Shown here: piece after piece, positions 1 to 7,141 of the stretch
Position numbering within the stretch: the first letter of the stretch is position 1
How the letters are laid out: each line of letters opens with the position of its first letter
Assembly: GCF_030209175.1 (NCBI RefSeq)
Contig: NZ_JARVSM010000004.1
Coordinates: 496,001 to 560,000 of the forward strand
Source: Pseudomonas sp. efr-133-TYG-5
GTDB taxonomy: Bacteria > Pseudomonadota > Gammaproteobacteria > Pseudomonadales > Pseudomonadaceae
DNA length: 64,000 bases
Direction: 5' to 3'
The notes under the pieces: model-generated
What the model saw: the letters and a program-made list of their open reading frames with translations, nothing else
What the model was told of the DNA's origin: nothing
The model's database searches: none
Position numbers and translations under genes: made by a program

Positions 1-1
1 C

Positions 2-232
2 GTCTCGGCGATGACCACCGTGTCGGCGGCGATCTTCCTCTACAGCCCCGACACCATCCTCGCGGCAGTCGCCGTGCTGAACATGGACGACGCCGGCAAC
101 GTCGGCGGCGCGGCAGCGATGTCGACCCTGATTCTGTTCACCTCGGCAGGCGTGTCCGTGCTGCTGGCGTGGGCCTCGCGCGGCTTGCTGCGCCGTTCCC
201 AGGCCTGGCGGCAAACCGCGCCCGGTCACTGA
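2..232 (+). CDS. Phosphonate (2-aminoethylphosphonate) ABC transporter permease, C-terminal end
   Basis: Only the last 76 codons are in the window; the frame is open from base 2 to the TGA at 230-232. The visible part has a hydrophobic stretch (ILFTSAGVSVLLAW) followed by a basic cytoplasmic tail (RGLLRR), as at the C-terminus of a binding-protein-dependent permease of the inner membrane. The assignment to 2-aminoethylphosphonate rests on the next gene, a periplasmic binding protein starting 47 bases downstream, and on the two phosphonate-catabolism enzymes after it. The fragment alone would only support a generic permease. Confidence 0.6.
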   Translation, partial: VSAMTTVSAAIFLYSPDTILAAVAVLNMDDAGNVGGAAAMSTLILFTSAGVSVLLAWASRGLLRRSQAWRQTAPGH

Positions 233-279
233 TTGACGACTTACCCCTAGCGCCTCAACTCACCTACAGGAAAACGATC

Positions 280-1305
280 ATGTTCAAGCCTATGGCCCTG
301 GCCGCTGCTGTGCTCGCTACTTTCAGCCTGAATGCCTTCGCGGCGAAAACCGAGTTGACGGTGTACACCGCCCTCGAAGCCGAGCAACTGACCGCCTACA
401 AGGCCGCATTCGAGAAGGCCAACCCGGACGTCGAAATCAAGTGGGTACGCGATTCCACCGGGATCATCACCGCCAAGCTGCTGGCCGAGAAGGCGCGTCC
501 GCAGGCTGATGCAGTCTGGGGGCTGGCGGCTTCGAGCCTGGCGATCCTCGACCAGCAAGGCATGCTGCAAAGCTACGCGCCGAAGGATCTGGGCAAGATC
601 GGCGCCAACTACCGCGACGCCGCCAACCCGCCAGCCTGGGTCGGCATGGACGTGTGGGCCGCCACCATCTGCTTCAACACCGTCGAAGCCGAGAAGCAGG
701 GCCTGAGCAAACCCGTCAGCTGGCAAGACCTGACCAAGCCTGAGTACAAGGGCAAGATCGTCATGCCCAACCCGGCTTCGTCCGGCACCGGTTTCCTCGA
801 CGTCAGCGCCTGGCTGCAAACCTTCGGCGAGAAGCAGGGCTGGGCCTACATGGACGGTCTGCACCAGAACATCGGCCAGTACGTTCACTCCGGTTCCAAA
901 CCGTGCAAACTGGCGGCGGCCGGTGAGTTCCCGATCGGCATTTCCTTCGAATACCCGGCCGTGCAGCTCAAGCGCCAGGGCGCGCCGCTCGACATCATCC
1001 TGCCGAAGGAGGGCCTGGGCTGGGAGATCGAAGCGACTGCGGTGATCAAGGGCACCCCGCACGAAGACGCGGCGAAGAAACTCGCCGACTTCTCCGCCAG
1101 CGCCGAGGCGATGGACCTGTACAAGGAAAACTTCGCGGTTCTCGCCCAGCCGGGCATCGCCAAGCCGCAGACCGAACTGCCGGCCGACTACGAGCAGCGC
1201 CTGATCAAGAACGACTTTGCCTGGGCCTCGAAGAACCGCGACGAGATCCTCAGCGAATGGCGCAAGCGCTATGACGGCAAGTCCGAGAAAGTCGCTGCCA
1301 AGTAA
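280..1305 (+). CDS. 2-aminoethylphosphonate ABC transporter periplasmic substrate-binding protein
   Basis: A 341-residue protein of the iron/AEP-type binding-protein family. The N-terminus is a clear Sec signal peptide (MFKPMALAAAVLATFSLNAFA, cleavage probably after the AFA), so it acts in the periplasm. The mature start (KTELTVYTALEAEQ) is typical of family members that bind phosphonates or ferric ion. ATG 280 is chosen because AGGAAA lies just upstream and it places the signal peptide at the start; the longer frame from 169 overlaps the permease. It follows a permease end and precedes a FAD amine oxidase and a PhnZ-like oxygenase, which points to 2-aminoethylphosphonate or an N-methyl or hydroxy derivative as ligand. 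An iron-binding role is the main alternative. Confidence 0.8.
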   Translation: MFKPMALAAAVLATFSLNAFAAKTELTVYTALEAEQLTAYKAAFEKANPDVEIKWVRDSTGIITAKLLAEKARPQADAVWGLAASSLAILDQQGMLQSYAPKDLGKIGANYRDAANPPAWVGMDVWAATICFNTVEAEKQGLSKPVSWQDLTKPEYKGKIVMPNPASSGTGFLDVSAWLQTFGEKQGWAYMDGLHQNIGQYVHSGSKPCKLAAAGEFPIGISFEYPAVQLKRQGAPLDIILPKEGLGWEIEATAVIKGTPHEDAAKKLADFSASAEAMDLYKENFAVLAQPGIAKPQTELPADYEQRLIKNDFAWASKNRDEILSEWRKRYDGKSEKVAAK

Positions 1306-1330
1306 GATCTTTATCGACTGACAGGGCCCC

Positions 1331-1466
1331 TTCGCGAGCAGGCTCGCTCCCACATAGGATCGTGTTCAACGCACAACTCTCTGTGGGGGCCGACACACTG
1401 GATCTTCTGTGAACACGAATGCTGTGGACACAAAAAATCCCCTGTGGGAGCGAGCCTGCTCGCGAA
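1331..1466. repeat. REPIN (two inverted REP copies)
   Basis: A reverse REP copy at 1331-1354 (TTCGCGAGCAGGCTCGCTCC...) and a forward copy at 1443-1466 are separated by about 88 bases, forming an inverted pair. Each REP is itself an imperfect hairpin around GAGCCTGCTC. The forward copy ends only 29 bases before the start of the next gene, so it lies in that gene's leader. Confidence 0.9.
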
Positions 1467-1494
1467 AGCGGCCTCTCATTCAGAGCACTTCCAA

Positions 1495-2634
1495 ATGACA
1501 CACCACAAAGACCTGCTGATCGTCGGCGCCGGCATCCTCGGCCTGTCCCACGCCTACGCCGCCGCCAGACGCGGCCTCAAGGTCAGCGTATTCGAGCGCA
1601 GCGCCACGCCACTCGGCGCCTCGGTGCGCAACTTCGGCCAGGCGCTGGTCACCGGCCAGCCGCCAGGCCCGATGCTCGAACTGGCCAAGGCCAGCCGCGA
1701 CATCTGGGGCGACTGGGCACGACTCGCCGGCCTGCAGCTCAAGCGCAACGGCTCGTACCTGTTCGCCCGCACGGAAGCCGAAGAACACCTGCTGGAAGCC
1801 TTCTGCAACGGCCGCGCCGTGGAACACGGTTACAACATCCAGCTGCTGCGCGGCGGCGCATTGCGCGATCTGTATCACGGTCAGTTCAGCCACCACCGCG
1901 CGGCATTGCACGGCATGGACGATCAACAGTTGTACTCGCGCGAAGCGATTCCGGCGCTGATCGACTATCTGCGCCGCGACCTGGGTGTCGAGTTTCACTT
2001 TTCGACGCTGGTGCGCGATGTCGAGCCGGGGCGTCTGCACAGCACCGCCGGTCGTTTCACGGCGAAGCAGATCATCGTCTGCTCCGGCCACGACTATCAG
2101 ACGTTGCTGGCCGAGCCGATTGCTGCGCTCGAACCGCAGATCTGCCGCCTGCAAATGCTCCGTGCTAAACCGCAGATCGAGCTGAATCTGCAGCACGCGT
2201 TGCTCACCGGTTTGAGCTGCGTGCACTACGGCGCCTTCGCCGATTTGCCGCAAGCCGCAGCGGTGCAGGCGCAGATCCTGCGCGAGCAGCCGCACCTGCA
2301 CGACAACGGCATTCACCTGCTGATCAGCCCGACGCCGTATGGCGAGCTGATCATCGGCGATTCGCACCATTACGGCAGTGATCCGTCGCCGTTCAACGCC
2401 GAGCAGGTCGACACCTGGATGCTCGAGCTGGCCGAGCACACGCTGGGCTGCAAGGTGCAGGTGGTCGAGCGCTGGCAGGGTGTCTATGGATCGCGCGGGC
2501 CCGGGCCGTTTTCCTGGCTGCAACCGGCGCCGGGACTGAGCGTGGCGCTGATGCACACCGGGGTCGGCATGAGTGTCGGCCCGGCCATGGCCGAGCGCAA
2601 TGTCGCGCAGCTTTTTGGAGAGAACCGATGGTGA
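1495..2634 (+). CDS. FAD-dependent oxidoreductase of phosphonate-catabolism clusters (TIGR03364 type)
   Basis: A 379-residue DAO/glycine-oxidase-fold flavoprotein. The dinucleotide-binding motif GAGILG is at residues 11-16, followed by the FERS segment that ends the Rossmann beta strand. Members of this type sit in phosphonate operons, and recently described relatives (PbfC/PbfD) oxidise N-alkylated 2-aminoethylphosphonates to phosphonoacetaldehyde; the exact substrate here is inferred. ATG 1495 gives the standard N-terminus (MTHHKDLLIVGAGILG). An in-frame start at 1444 would add 17 residues that merely translate the REP repeat. The 3' end overlaps phnZ by 7 bases, indicating translational coupling. 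The enzyme is probably cytosolic. Confidence 0.75.
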   Translation: MTHHKDLLIVGAGILGLSHAYAAARRGLKVSVFERSATPLGASVRNFGQALVTGQPPGPMLELAKASRDIWGDWARLAGLQLKRNGSYLFARTEAEEHLLEAFCNGRAVEHGYNIQLLRGGALRDLYHGQFSHHRAALHGMDDQQLYSREAIPALIDYLRRDLGVEFHFSTLVRDVEPGRLHSTAGRFTAKQIIVCSGHDYQTLLAEPIAALEPQICRLQMLRAKPQIELNLQHALLTGLSCVHYGAFADLPQAAAVQAQILREQPHLHDNGIHLLISPTPYGELIIGDSHHYGSDPSPFNAEQVDTWMLELAEHTLGCKVQVVERWQGVYGSRGPGPFSWLQPAPGLSVALMHTGVGMSVGPAMAERNVAQLFGENRW

Positions 2635-3194
2635 GTCAGGAGCAAGTCATCGAGCGGGTGTTCGGCCTGTATGAGCGCTTCGGTGCCAGCGATTACATCG
2701 GCGAGCCGGTGTCGCAGATCGAGCACATGTCGCAGGCGGCCGAGCTGGCCATGGCCGAGGGCTTCGACGACGAAGTGGTGCTCGCCGCGTTTTTCCACGA
2801 CATCGGCCATTTGTGTGCCGAGGGTGCGCAGAACATGGGCGGTTATGGCGTGGTCAGCCATGAACGCCTGGGCGCGGATTACCTGCGCCAGGCCGGCTTC
2901 AGTGAACGCCTGGCGCGTCTGGTGGAATACCACGTCCAGGCCAAGCGCTACCTGACACTCAGGCAGCCGGGGTACTTCGAGCGTTTGAGCGAAGCGAGCC
3001 GACGCACCCTGGATTATCAGGGCGGGGTGATGAGCGCCGCCGAGGCCGAGGCGTTCGAACAGGATCCTTTGTGCGCGGTGAGCCTGCGCATGCGTCATTG
3101 GGACGAGCAGGCGAAGCAAATGGCCGTGCCGCTGATCGATCTGCAACGGTTGAAGCAAAAGGCCCTCGATTTGCTTTCCCGCGAAGCCTGCTGA
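2628..3194 (+). CDS. phnZ: PhnZ-like HD-domain mixed-valent diiron oxygenase
   Basis: A 188-residue protein. PhnZ cleaves the C-P bond of (R)-2-amino-1-hydroxyethylphosphonate to glycine and phosphate. The residues known for PhnZ can be matched: the YIGE substrate lid at 23-26, H33, the HD pair H57-D58, H61, H78, H102, K106 and D159. The segments GGYGV, HVQAKRYL and LDYQGG are also family hallmarks. It overlaps the upstream FAD oxidase by 7 bases and ends the phosphonate module. PhnY, the 2-oxoglutarate dioxygenase that makes the PhnZ substrate, is not in the window; it may lie to the left, or the oxidase and oxygenase may serve different phosphonates. Confidence 0.82.
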   Translation: MVSQEQVIERVFGLYERFGASDYIGEPVSQIEHMSQAAELAMAEGFDDEVVLAAFFHDIGHLCAEGAQNMGGYGVVSHERLGADYLRQAGFSERLARLVEYHVQAKRYLTLRQPGYFERLSEASRRTLDYQGGVMSAAEAEAFEQDPLCAVSLRMRHWDEQAKQMAVPLIDLQRLKQKALDLLSREAC

Positions 3195-3280
3195 GCGTTC
3201 CTACGTCCTTCGCCGAAAACGCGCATGGCGCGCGCCGCCCGCCGCGATCCAGACTGGGTTTTTGCCGAAGGAGTGCAGGG

Positions 3281-3706
3281 ATGCGCTATTTACAGGTGAT
3301 TGCCCAGGATCGACTGGGCACCGGCGTAGCGGACAGCGTGCAGCTGCGTTTTCATCAGGGCGACCAGATGTGGCGCACCGCCACGGCGCGGGAGGAGGCG
3401 CAGCTGCGCAGTTTCAGCAAGACCTATTTGAAATGCGCCTGGTTCAACGCCGCAGGCAGCGAGGCCCGGCATCTACGAATGTTTTCGCTGAATCCGCGCG
3501 GCGACGGAACGCCGGAGTCGGTCAGGCTGCATTTCCACGAGGGCGACACCATCGCCTACAAAGCCGCCGTGCATGATCTGGACAACGATGGCGGCTTCGA
3601 GGTGATTCTGGTTTCGGACATCGACAACGACGGCCGGGCCAACCGCACGGATCGCAGTCGCGTCACGGCGCTGGTCAAACAGTTCCTCAAGCTCGGCTGG
3701 CGCTAG
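3281..3706 (+). CDS. Small protein of unknown function with two DxDxDG motifs
   Basis: A 141-residue protein starting at ATG 3281. I do not recognise the family. The C-terminal half holds two acidic loops, DLDNDGGFE and DIDNDGRAN, about 20 residues apart, resembling EF-hand or dockerin-like calcium loops. The N-terminal half has two related segments (SVQLRFHQGD and SVRLHFHEGD), so the protein looks like an internal duplication. There is no signal peptide or membrane segment. It lies 86 bases after phnZ and converges on the GTPase gene: the two stop codons share the palindrome CTAG at 3703-3706. Whether it belongs to the phosphonate operon is unclear. Confidence 0.55.
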   Translation: MRYLQVIAQDRLGTGVADSVQLRFHQGDQMWRTATAREEAQLRSFSKTYLKCAWFNAAGSEARHLRMFSLNPRGDGTPESVRLHFHEGDTIAYKAAVHDLDNDGGFEVILVSDIDNDGRANRTDRSRVTALVKQFLKLGWR

Positions 3707-5088
3707 AGTTCCAGCACCGTGGCCACCAACGCCTCGATCTGCTCCTGACGCTGGGCCTGGCTCAGCTTCGGCTGCGGGTTGAGCGACGACCATTGCGGGT
3801 GGGCACGGGCGATGTGCAGGGCCTCGGGCAGCTTGCCTTCGCGCCAGGTCTTGTCCTGCGGGGTGGCGAGCACAATGCTCTGCAGTGCCGCATGGCCGCG
3901 GGCGTTGAGCGCCCGCAGCAGTTGCCGCTGACGCAGCGCCAGCAGGCGCAACACGTTGTCGTCGACGGTCAGTTCGCGTTGCCCCTTGAGCTTGCCGAGC
4001 AGGCGATTGCCATAACTGCGTGCGGTTTGCAGGGCGCCGCCGGCAATCGCCCCGGCCAGTGCTGCCGCGCCGAGGGTGATGCCGCCCACCAGCAGATCCA
4101 CCCCGGCCCCGGCCGCTGCACCGGCAGCGATGCCACCGCCGACGCGCACGCCGAGTTGCTTGAGGGTTTCCGGGTTGAACAGGTCGTCGCCCCAGCGCCC
4201 GTCGAGCAGGGGCAAATCGCTGGCGGCGGCGTCCTGTGGGCGAAAGGCGTAGAGCTTGAGCAGCGCCTCGACGCAGCGTTGCTCACGCTGGCGCACCGCT
4301 TGGCGCAAGGCGCTGATCGCCTGTCGCTCCTGCTCGGCGTCACTGACCACACTGCGCCGACAGGCCGCGCAGTCGATCAGCAACTCGGCAATCAGCCGCG
4401 CGGCACTCTGCTCGCGGGCCAGGCGCTGGGCCTGTTGATCGGCGATCAACCGCTCCAGTTGCGGCCGGGCATTTTCCAGCAGCAGGGCCAGGCTCTCGTA
4501 CAGCCGTCGTTCGCCATCCTCGGGCGGCGCGACGCTGTCGAACCGCACCAGCGCATGCAGGCCAAGCCGCGCCAGCGCCTCACGCCAGTCCGGCTCGCGG
4601 TGGTTGGCGCTGCTGACGAAATTCAGCACCGGCAGCAGCGGTTTGCCGCAACTGGCCAGCACTTCCAGTTCATCGCGGTACTTGGCCAGTACCGGTTCCC
4701 GCGCGTCGATCACATACAGGCCGGCGTCGGAGTCGAGCAATTGACGCAGCACCTTGGCTTCCTGTTCGAAGCGCTGGCGCGCCTCGCTGCCGTCAAGGAA
4801 ACGCGCCAACCGCGCCGGGCCGTCCAGGCGTTCGCCGGGGCGTTCGAGGCGCTCGAGGAAATCCAGCAGGGCAATGGCGTCTTCCAGGCCCGGCGTGTCG
4901 TAGAGATCCAGTAACGGCTCGCCGTCCACCGACAGCCGCGCACCTTCGACATGGCGCGTGGTGCTCGGCCGATGGGACACTTCGCCGAAGCCGACGTCGC
5001 GGGTCAGGGTGCGCAGCAACGAGGTCTTGCCGACGTTGGTGTGGCCGACCACCGCCAGTTTCAGCGGTGCTTTCCAGGCTTCAGTCAT
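3703..5088 (-). CDS. GTPase with DUF3482 C-terminal domain
   Basis: A 461-residue protein with an N-terminal Era/EngA-like G domain: P-loop GHTNVGKTS near residues 15-23, a PSTTRHVEG switch I region and DTPG switch II. The middle is helical and rich in Arg, Gln and Glu. Near residues 310-355 is a glycine/alanine-rich stretch (GGGIAAGAAAGAGVDLLVGG) that probably inserts in or associates with the membrane. The start overlaps the end of the DUF2868 gene by 8 bases, so the two are co-transcribed and probably work together. Function is unknown; a membrane-tethered GTPase acting with the DUF2868 protein is the natural hypothesis. Confidence 0.8.
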   Translation of the reverse strand: MTEAWKAPLKLAVVGHTNVGKTSLLRTLTRDVGFGEVSHRPSTTRHVEGARLSVDGEPLLDLYDTPGLEDAIALLDFLERLERPGERLDGPARLARFLDGSEARQRFEQEAKVLRQLLDSDAGLYVIDAREPVLAKYRDELEVLASCGKPLLPVLNFVSSANHREPDWREALARLGLHALVRFDSVAPPEDGERRLYESLALLLENARPQLERLIADQQAQRLAREQSAARLIAELLIDCAACRRSVVSDAEQERQAISALRQAVRQREQRCVEALLKLYAFRPQDAAASDLPLLDGRWGDDLFNPETLKQLGVRVGGGIAAGAAAGAGVDLLVGGITLGAAALAGAIAGGALQTARSYGNRLLGKLKGQRELTVDDNVLRLLALRQRQLLRALNARGHAALQSIVLATPQDKTWREGKLPEALHIARAHPQWSSLNPQPKLSQAQRQEQIEALVATVLEL

Positions 5089-6454
5089 GACCGCTCTCCA
5101 GCCAGTTCAACGGCGCGCAATCGGCGAAGGGCAGTTCCAGCTGTTGCAGCGCCAAGTGCCAGTCGCCGAGGCGCGCGGCGTCCAGCGCTTGCCCGGCGGG
5201 CGCCTGCAGCAGCCAGACGCGGGTGGCCGCGGCATTGCGCGCCAGTTCGGCGATCAGCGCGAGGCTGCCGCGATCCGGCGAGCGCCGTGGATCGCAGGCG
5301 ATGGCCAGGCGCGCAGGGGGAAAGCGGCTGAGTTGTTCGAGCAGTTTGTTGCGCGATTCACGACTGTCGAGGATGCCGGCGTTGCTGACGTTTTTCGGCA
5401 GCGCTGGTGGCCATGCGTGTTGATCGTCGAGTTCGATGGCCACGAGCAACGCGCCCTCGCTGGCGTGTTCGCCCACGGCGCTTTCGACGCGGTGCAATTG
5501 CGCAGGCTCGGGGTCGGTCACGCCCAGGCGTTCGCTGGTCGGCATCAGGCGTTCGCGCAGTTGCGCGTAGCCGGGCAGGTTCAGGTCCAGGCGCAACGCC
5601 GCTTTGCCGCTGTTCCAGCGCCAGAAGCACACCAGCGCCAGCAGCAGGCGCGGCAGCACGCCGTACACCACCAGCACGCCGACCAGCCAGGTGGCCCAGG
5701 TCTGGCGCGCACTTTCGATGTTCAGCGCGGTGTCGCCGCTGGCGCGGATCATCTCCGCGGTCGGTACGTTGAAGCCGAGCAGCGCCGGCAAGGCGCCGAG
5801 GGCCTGGGTCATGGTGATGAAGGTGTCGGCACCGAGGATCGTGGTTTCCCAGACGAAGCCGTAGCGCCGGGTCGCCATCAGCATCAGCAGCACCAGCAAC
5901 GCGCTGAGCATGGCCAGCAGCCACAGGCCATTGACCAGCGTGCCGAGCGCCCAGCGATTGAGTTTCTTGCCTTGCAGCATCAAGAGCAGGGCCGGCGCCA
6001 GTTGCGCCGCCTTGGCGTCGCGGGCGAGTTTCTCGCTGAGCCACAGCCAGAGACGGCCGAGGGTGGCACCCTGTTCGCCGGCGAAGAGCAGCCCCAGCGC
6101 CCAGCTCAGCAGCAGAATCAGATTCAGCCCGAGCAGACTGCCCAGGGCCCAGAACACATTGACCGGGGCCTGGCCCAGTGCGGCGCAGGCCAGGCCGGCG
6201 CCGCTCACCAGCGCGAGGATCACCAGCAGCACCAGCGCCAGGCGTGCGCCTTGCAGCCAGTGCTGCAGTGCGGCGCGCAACCCATCCCGTTCGGCCAGCC
6301 ACAGCGCCCGGCGTTGAATACGGCCGGGCAGATCGCCGCCAGCGGCGCGGGCCAGACGGTTGGCTTCCAGATCGTCCAGCGGGCCGGCGTGTTCTTCGCG
6401 CAGGCGCACGGTTTCGGTCAGCCAGAGGTTTTGCAGTGGAGTCAGTTCAGTCAC
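5081..6454 (-). CDS. DUF2868 integral membrane protein
   Basis: A 457-residue protein, first gene of a two-gene minus-strand operon. Several strongly hydrophobic segments are visible, for example LALVLLVILALVSGAGLACA, NLILLLSWALGLLF and GLWLLAMLSALLVLLMLMA, then another near LLALVCFWRW. The C-terminal third looks soluble. It overlaps the downstream GTPase gene by 8 bases, a pairing I know from other Proteobacteria without an assigned function. The gene diverges from folA, with 85 bases between the starts. No enzymatic motif is recognised. Confidence 0.75.
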   Translation of the reverse strand: MTELTPLQNLWLTETVRLREEHAGPLDDLEANRLARAAGGDLPGRIQRRALWLAERDGLRAALQHWLQGARLALVLLVILALVSGAGLACAALGQAPVNVFWALGSLLGLNLILLLSWALGLLFAGEQGATLGRLWLWLSEKLARDAKAAQLAPALLLMLQGKKLNRWALGTLVNGLWLLAMLSALLVLLMLMATRRYGFVWETTILGADTFITMTQALGALPALLGFNVPTAEMIRASGDTALNIESARQTWATWLVGVLVVYGVLPRLLLALVCFWRWNSGKAALRLDLNLPGYAQLRERLMPTSERLGVTDPEPAQLHRVESAVGEHASEGALLVAIELDDQHAWPPALPKNVSNAGILDSRESRNKLLEQLSRFPPARLAIACDPRRSPDRGSLALIAELARNAAATRVWLLQAPAGQALDAARLGDWHLALQQLELPFADCAPLNWLESGHD

Positions 6455-6539
6455 GCGGCATCCCGTTGCTTGATTGAGCCGTGAGCATAACCGCTGTGGC
6501 GCTTATCGGGTCAAGCGAGGCTCTGGTATCCTCGCCGGC

Positions 6540-7052
6540 ATGACTAAATCACTCCCCTTAAGCCTGATCGCAGCCCTCGGTGAAAACCGCGTGATCGGCG
6601 TCGACAACAGCATGCCCTGGCACCTGCCGGGGGATTTCAAATACTTCAAGGCCACGACCCTCGGCAAGCCGATCATCATGGGCCGCAAGACCTGGGATTC
6701 GCTCGGTCGTCCGCTGCCCGGGCGTCTGAACATCGTGGTCAGCCGTCAGGCCGACCTGGTGCTGGAGGGCGCGGAAGTCTATCCGTCGCTGGAGGCGGCC
6801 GTGGTCCGCGCCGAGGAATGGGCGCAGGCGCAGGGCGTCGATGAGGTCATGCTGATTGGCGGCGCGCAGCTGTATGCGCAGGGGCTGGCGCAGGCGGATC
6901 GTCTGTACCTGACTCGCGTGGCGTTGAGCCCGGAAGGCGATGCGTGTTTTCCGCCGTTCGATTCGACTCAGTGGAAGCGGGTGTCGAACCTGCCGAATCC
7001 GGCCGAGGGCGACAAACCGGCGTACAACTTCGAAGTCTGGGAGCGGGTCTAG
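6540..7052 (+). CDS. folA: Dihydrofolate reductase
   Basis: A 170-residue cytosolic enzyme reducing dihydrofolate to tetrahydrofolate with NADPH; target of trimethoprim. Characteristic segments are IAALGENRVIGVDNSMPWHL, PGDFKYFK with the substrate-binding acidic residue, the NADPH-binding GRKTWDSLGRPLPGR, and LIGGAQLY. ATG 6540 gives the usual N-terminus; an in-frame upstream frame adds an unsupported extension. It diverges from DUF2868 and is followed by a strong hairpin and a REP copy. Confidence 0.95.
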   Translation: MTKSLPLSLIAALGENRVIGVDNSMPWHLPGDFKYFKATTLGKPIIMGRKTWDSLGRPLPGRLNIVVSRQADLVLEGAEVYPSLEAAVVRAEEWAQAQGVDEVMLIGGAQLYAQGLAQADRLYLTRVALSPEGDACFPPFDSTQWKRVSNLPNPAEGDKPAYNFEVWERV

Positions 7053-7055
7053 CTC

Positions 7056-7087
7056 GATCGTTCCCACGCAGCAGCGTGGGAACGATC
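7056..7087. repeat. Perfect 14-bp inverted repeat after folA
   Basis: GATCGTTCCCACGC at 7056-7069 and its exact complement at 7074-7087 flank a 4-base loop. It lies between the convergent folA and tcyP genes. There is no T tract, so it is either a factor-independent stop for read-through or, more likely, another interspersed repeat class of fluorescent pseudomonads. Confidence 0.75.
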
Positions 7088-7092
7088 AGCGA

Positions 7093-7118
7093 TATGGGAG
7101 CGAGCCTGCTCGCGAAGA
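7093..7118 (+). repeat. Single REP element
   Basis: One forward copy of the REP core (ATGGGAGCGAGCCTGCTCGC) without a nearby inverted partner, in the gap between folA and the cystine symporter gene. Confidence 0.8.
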
Positions 7119-7141
7119 GATTCGCTCAGGCGCTGCAAAGC

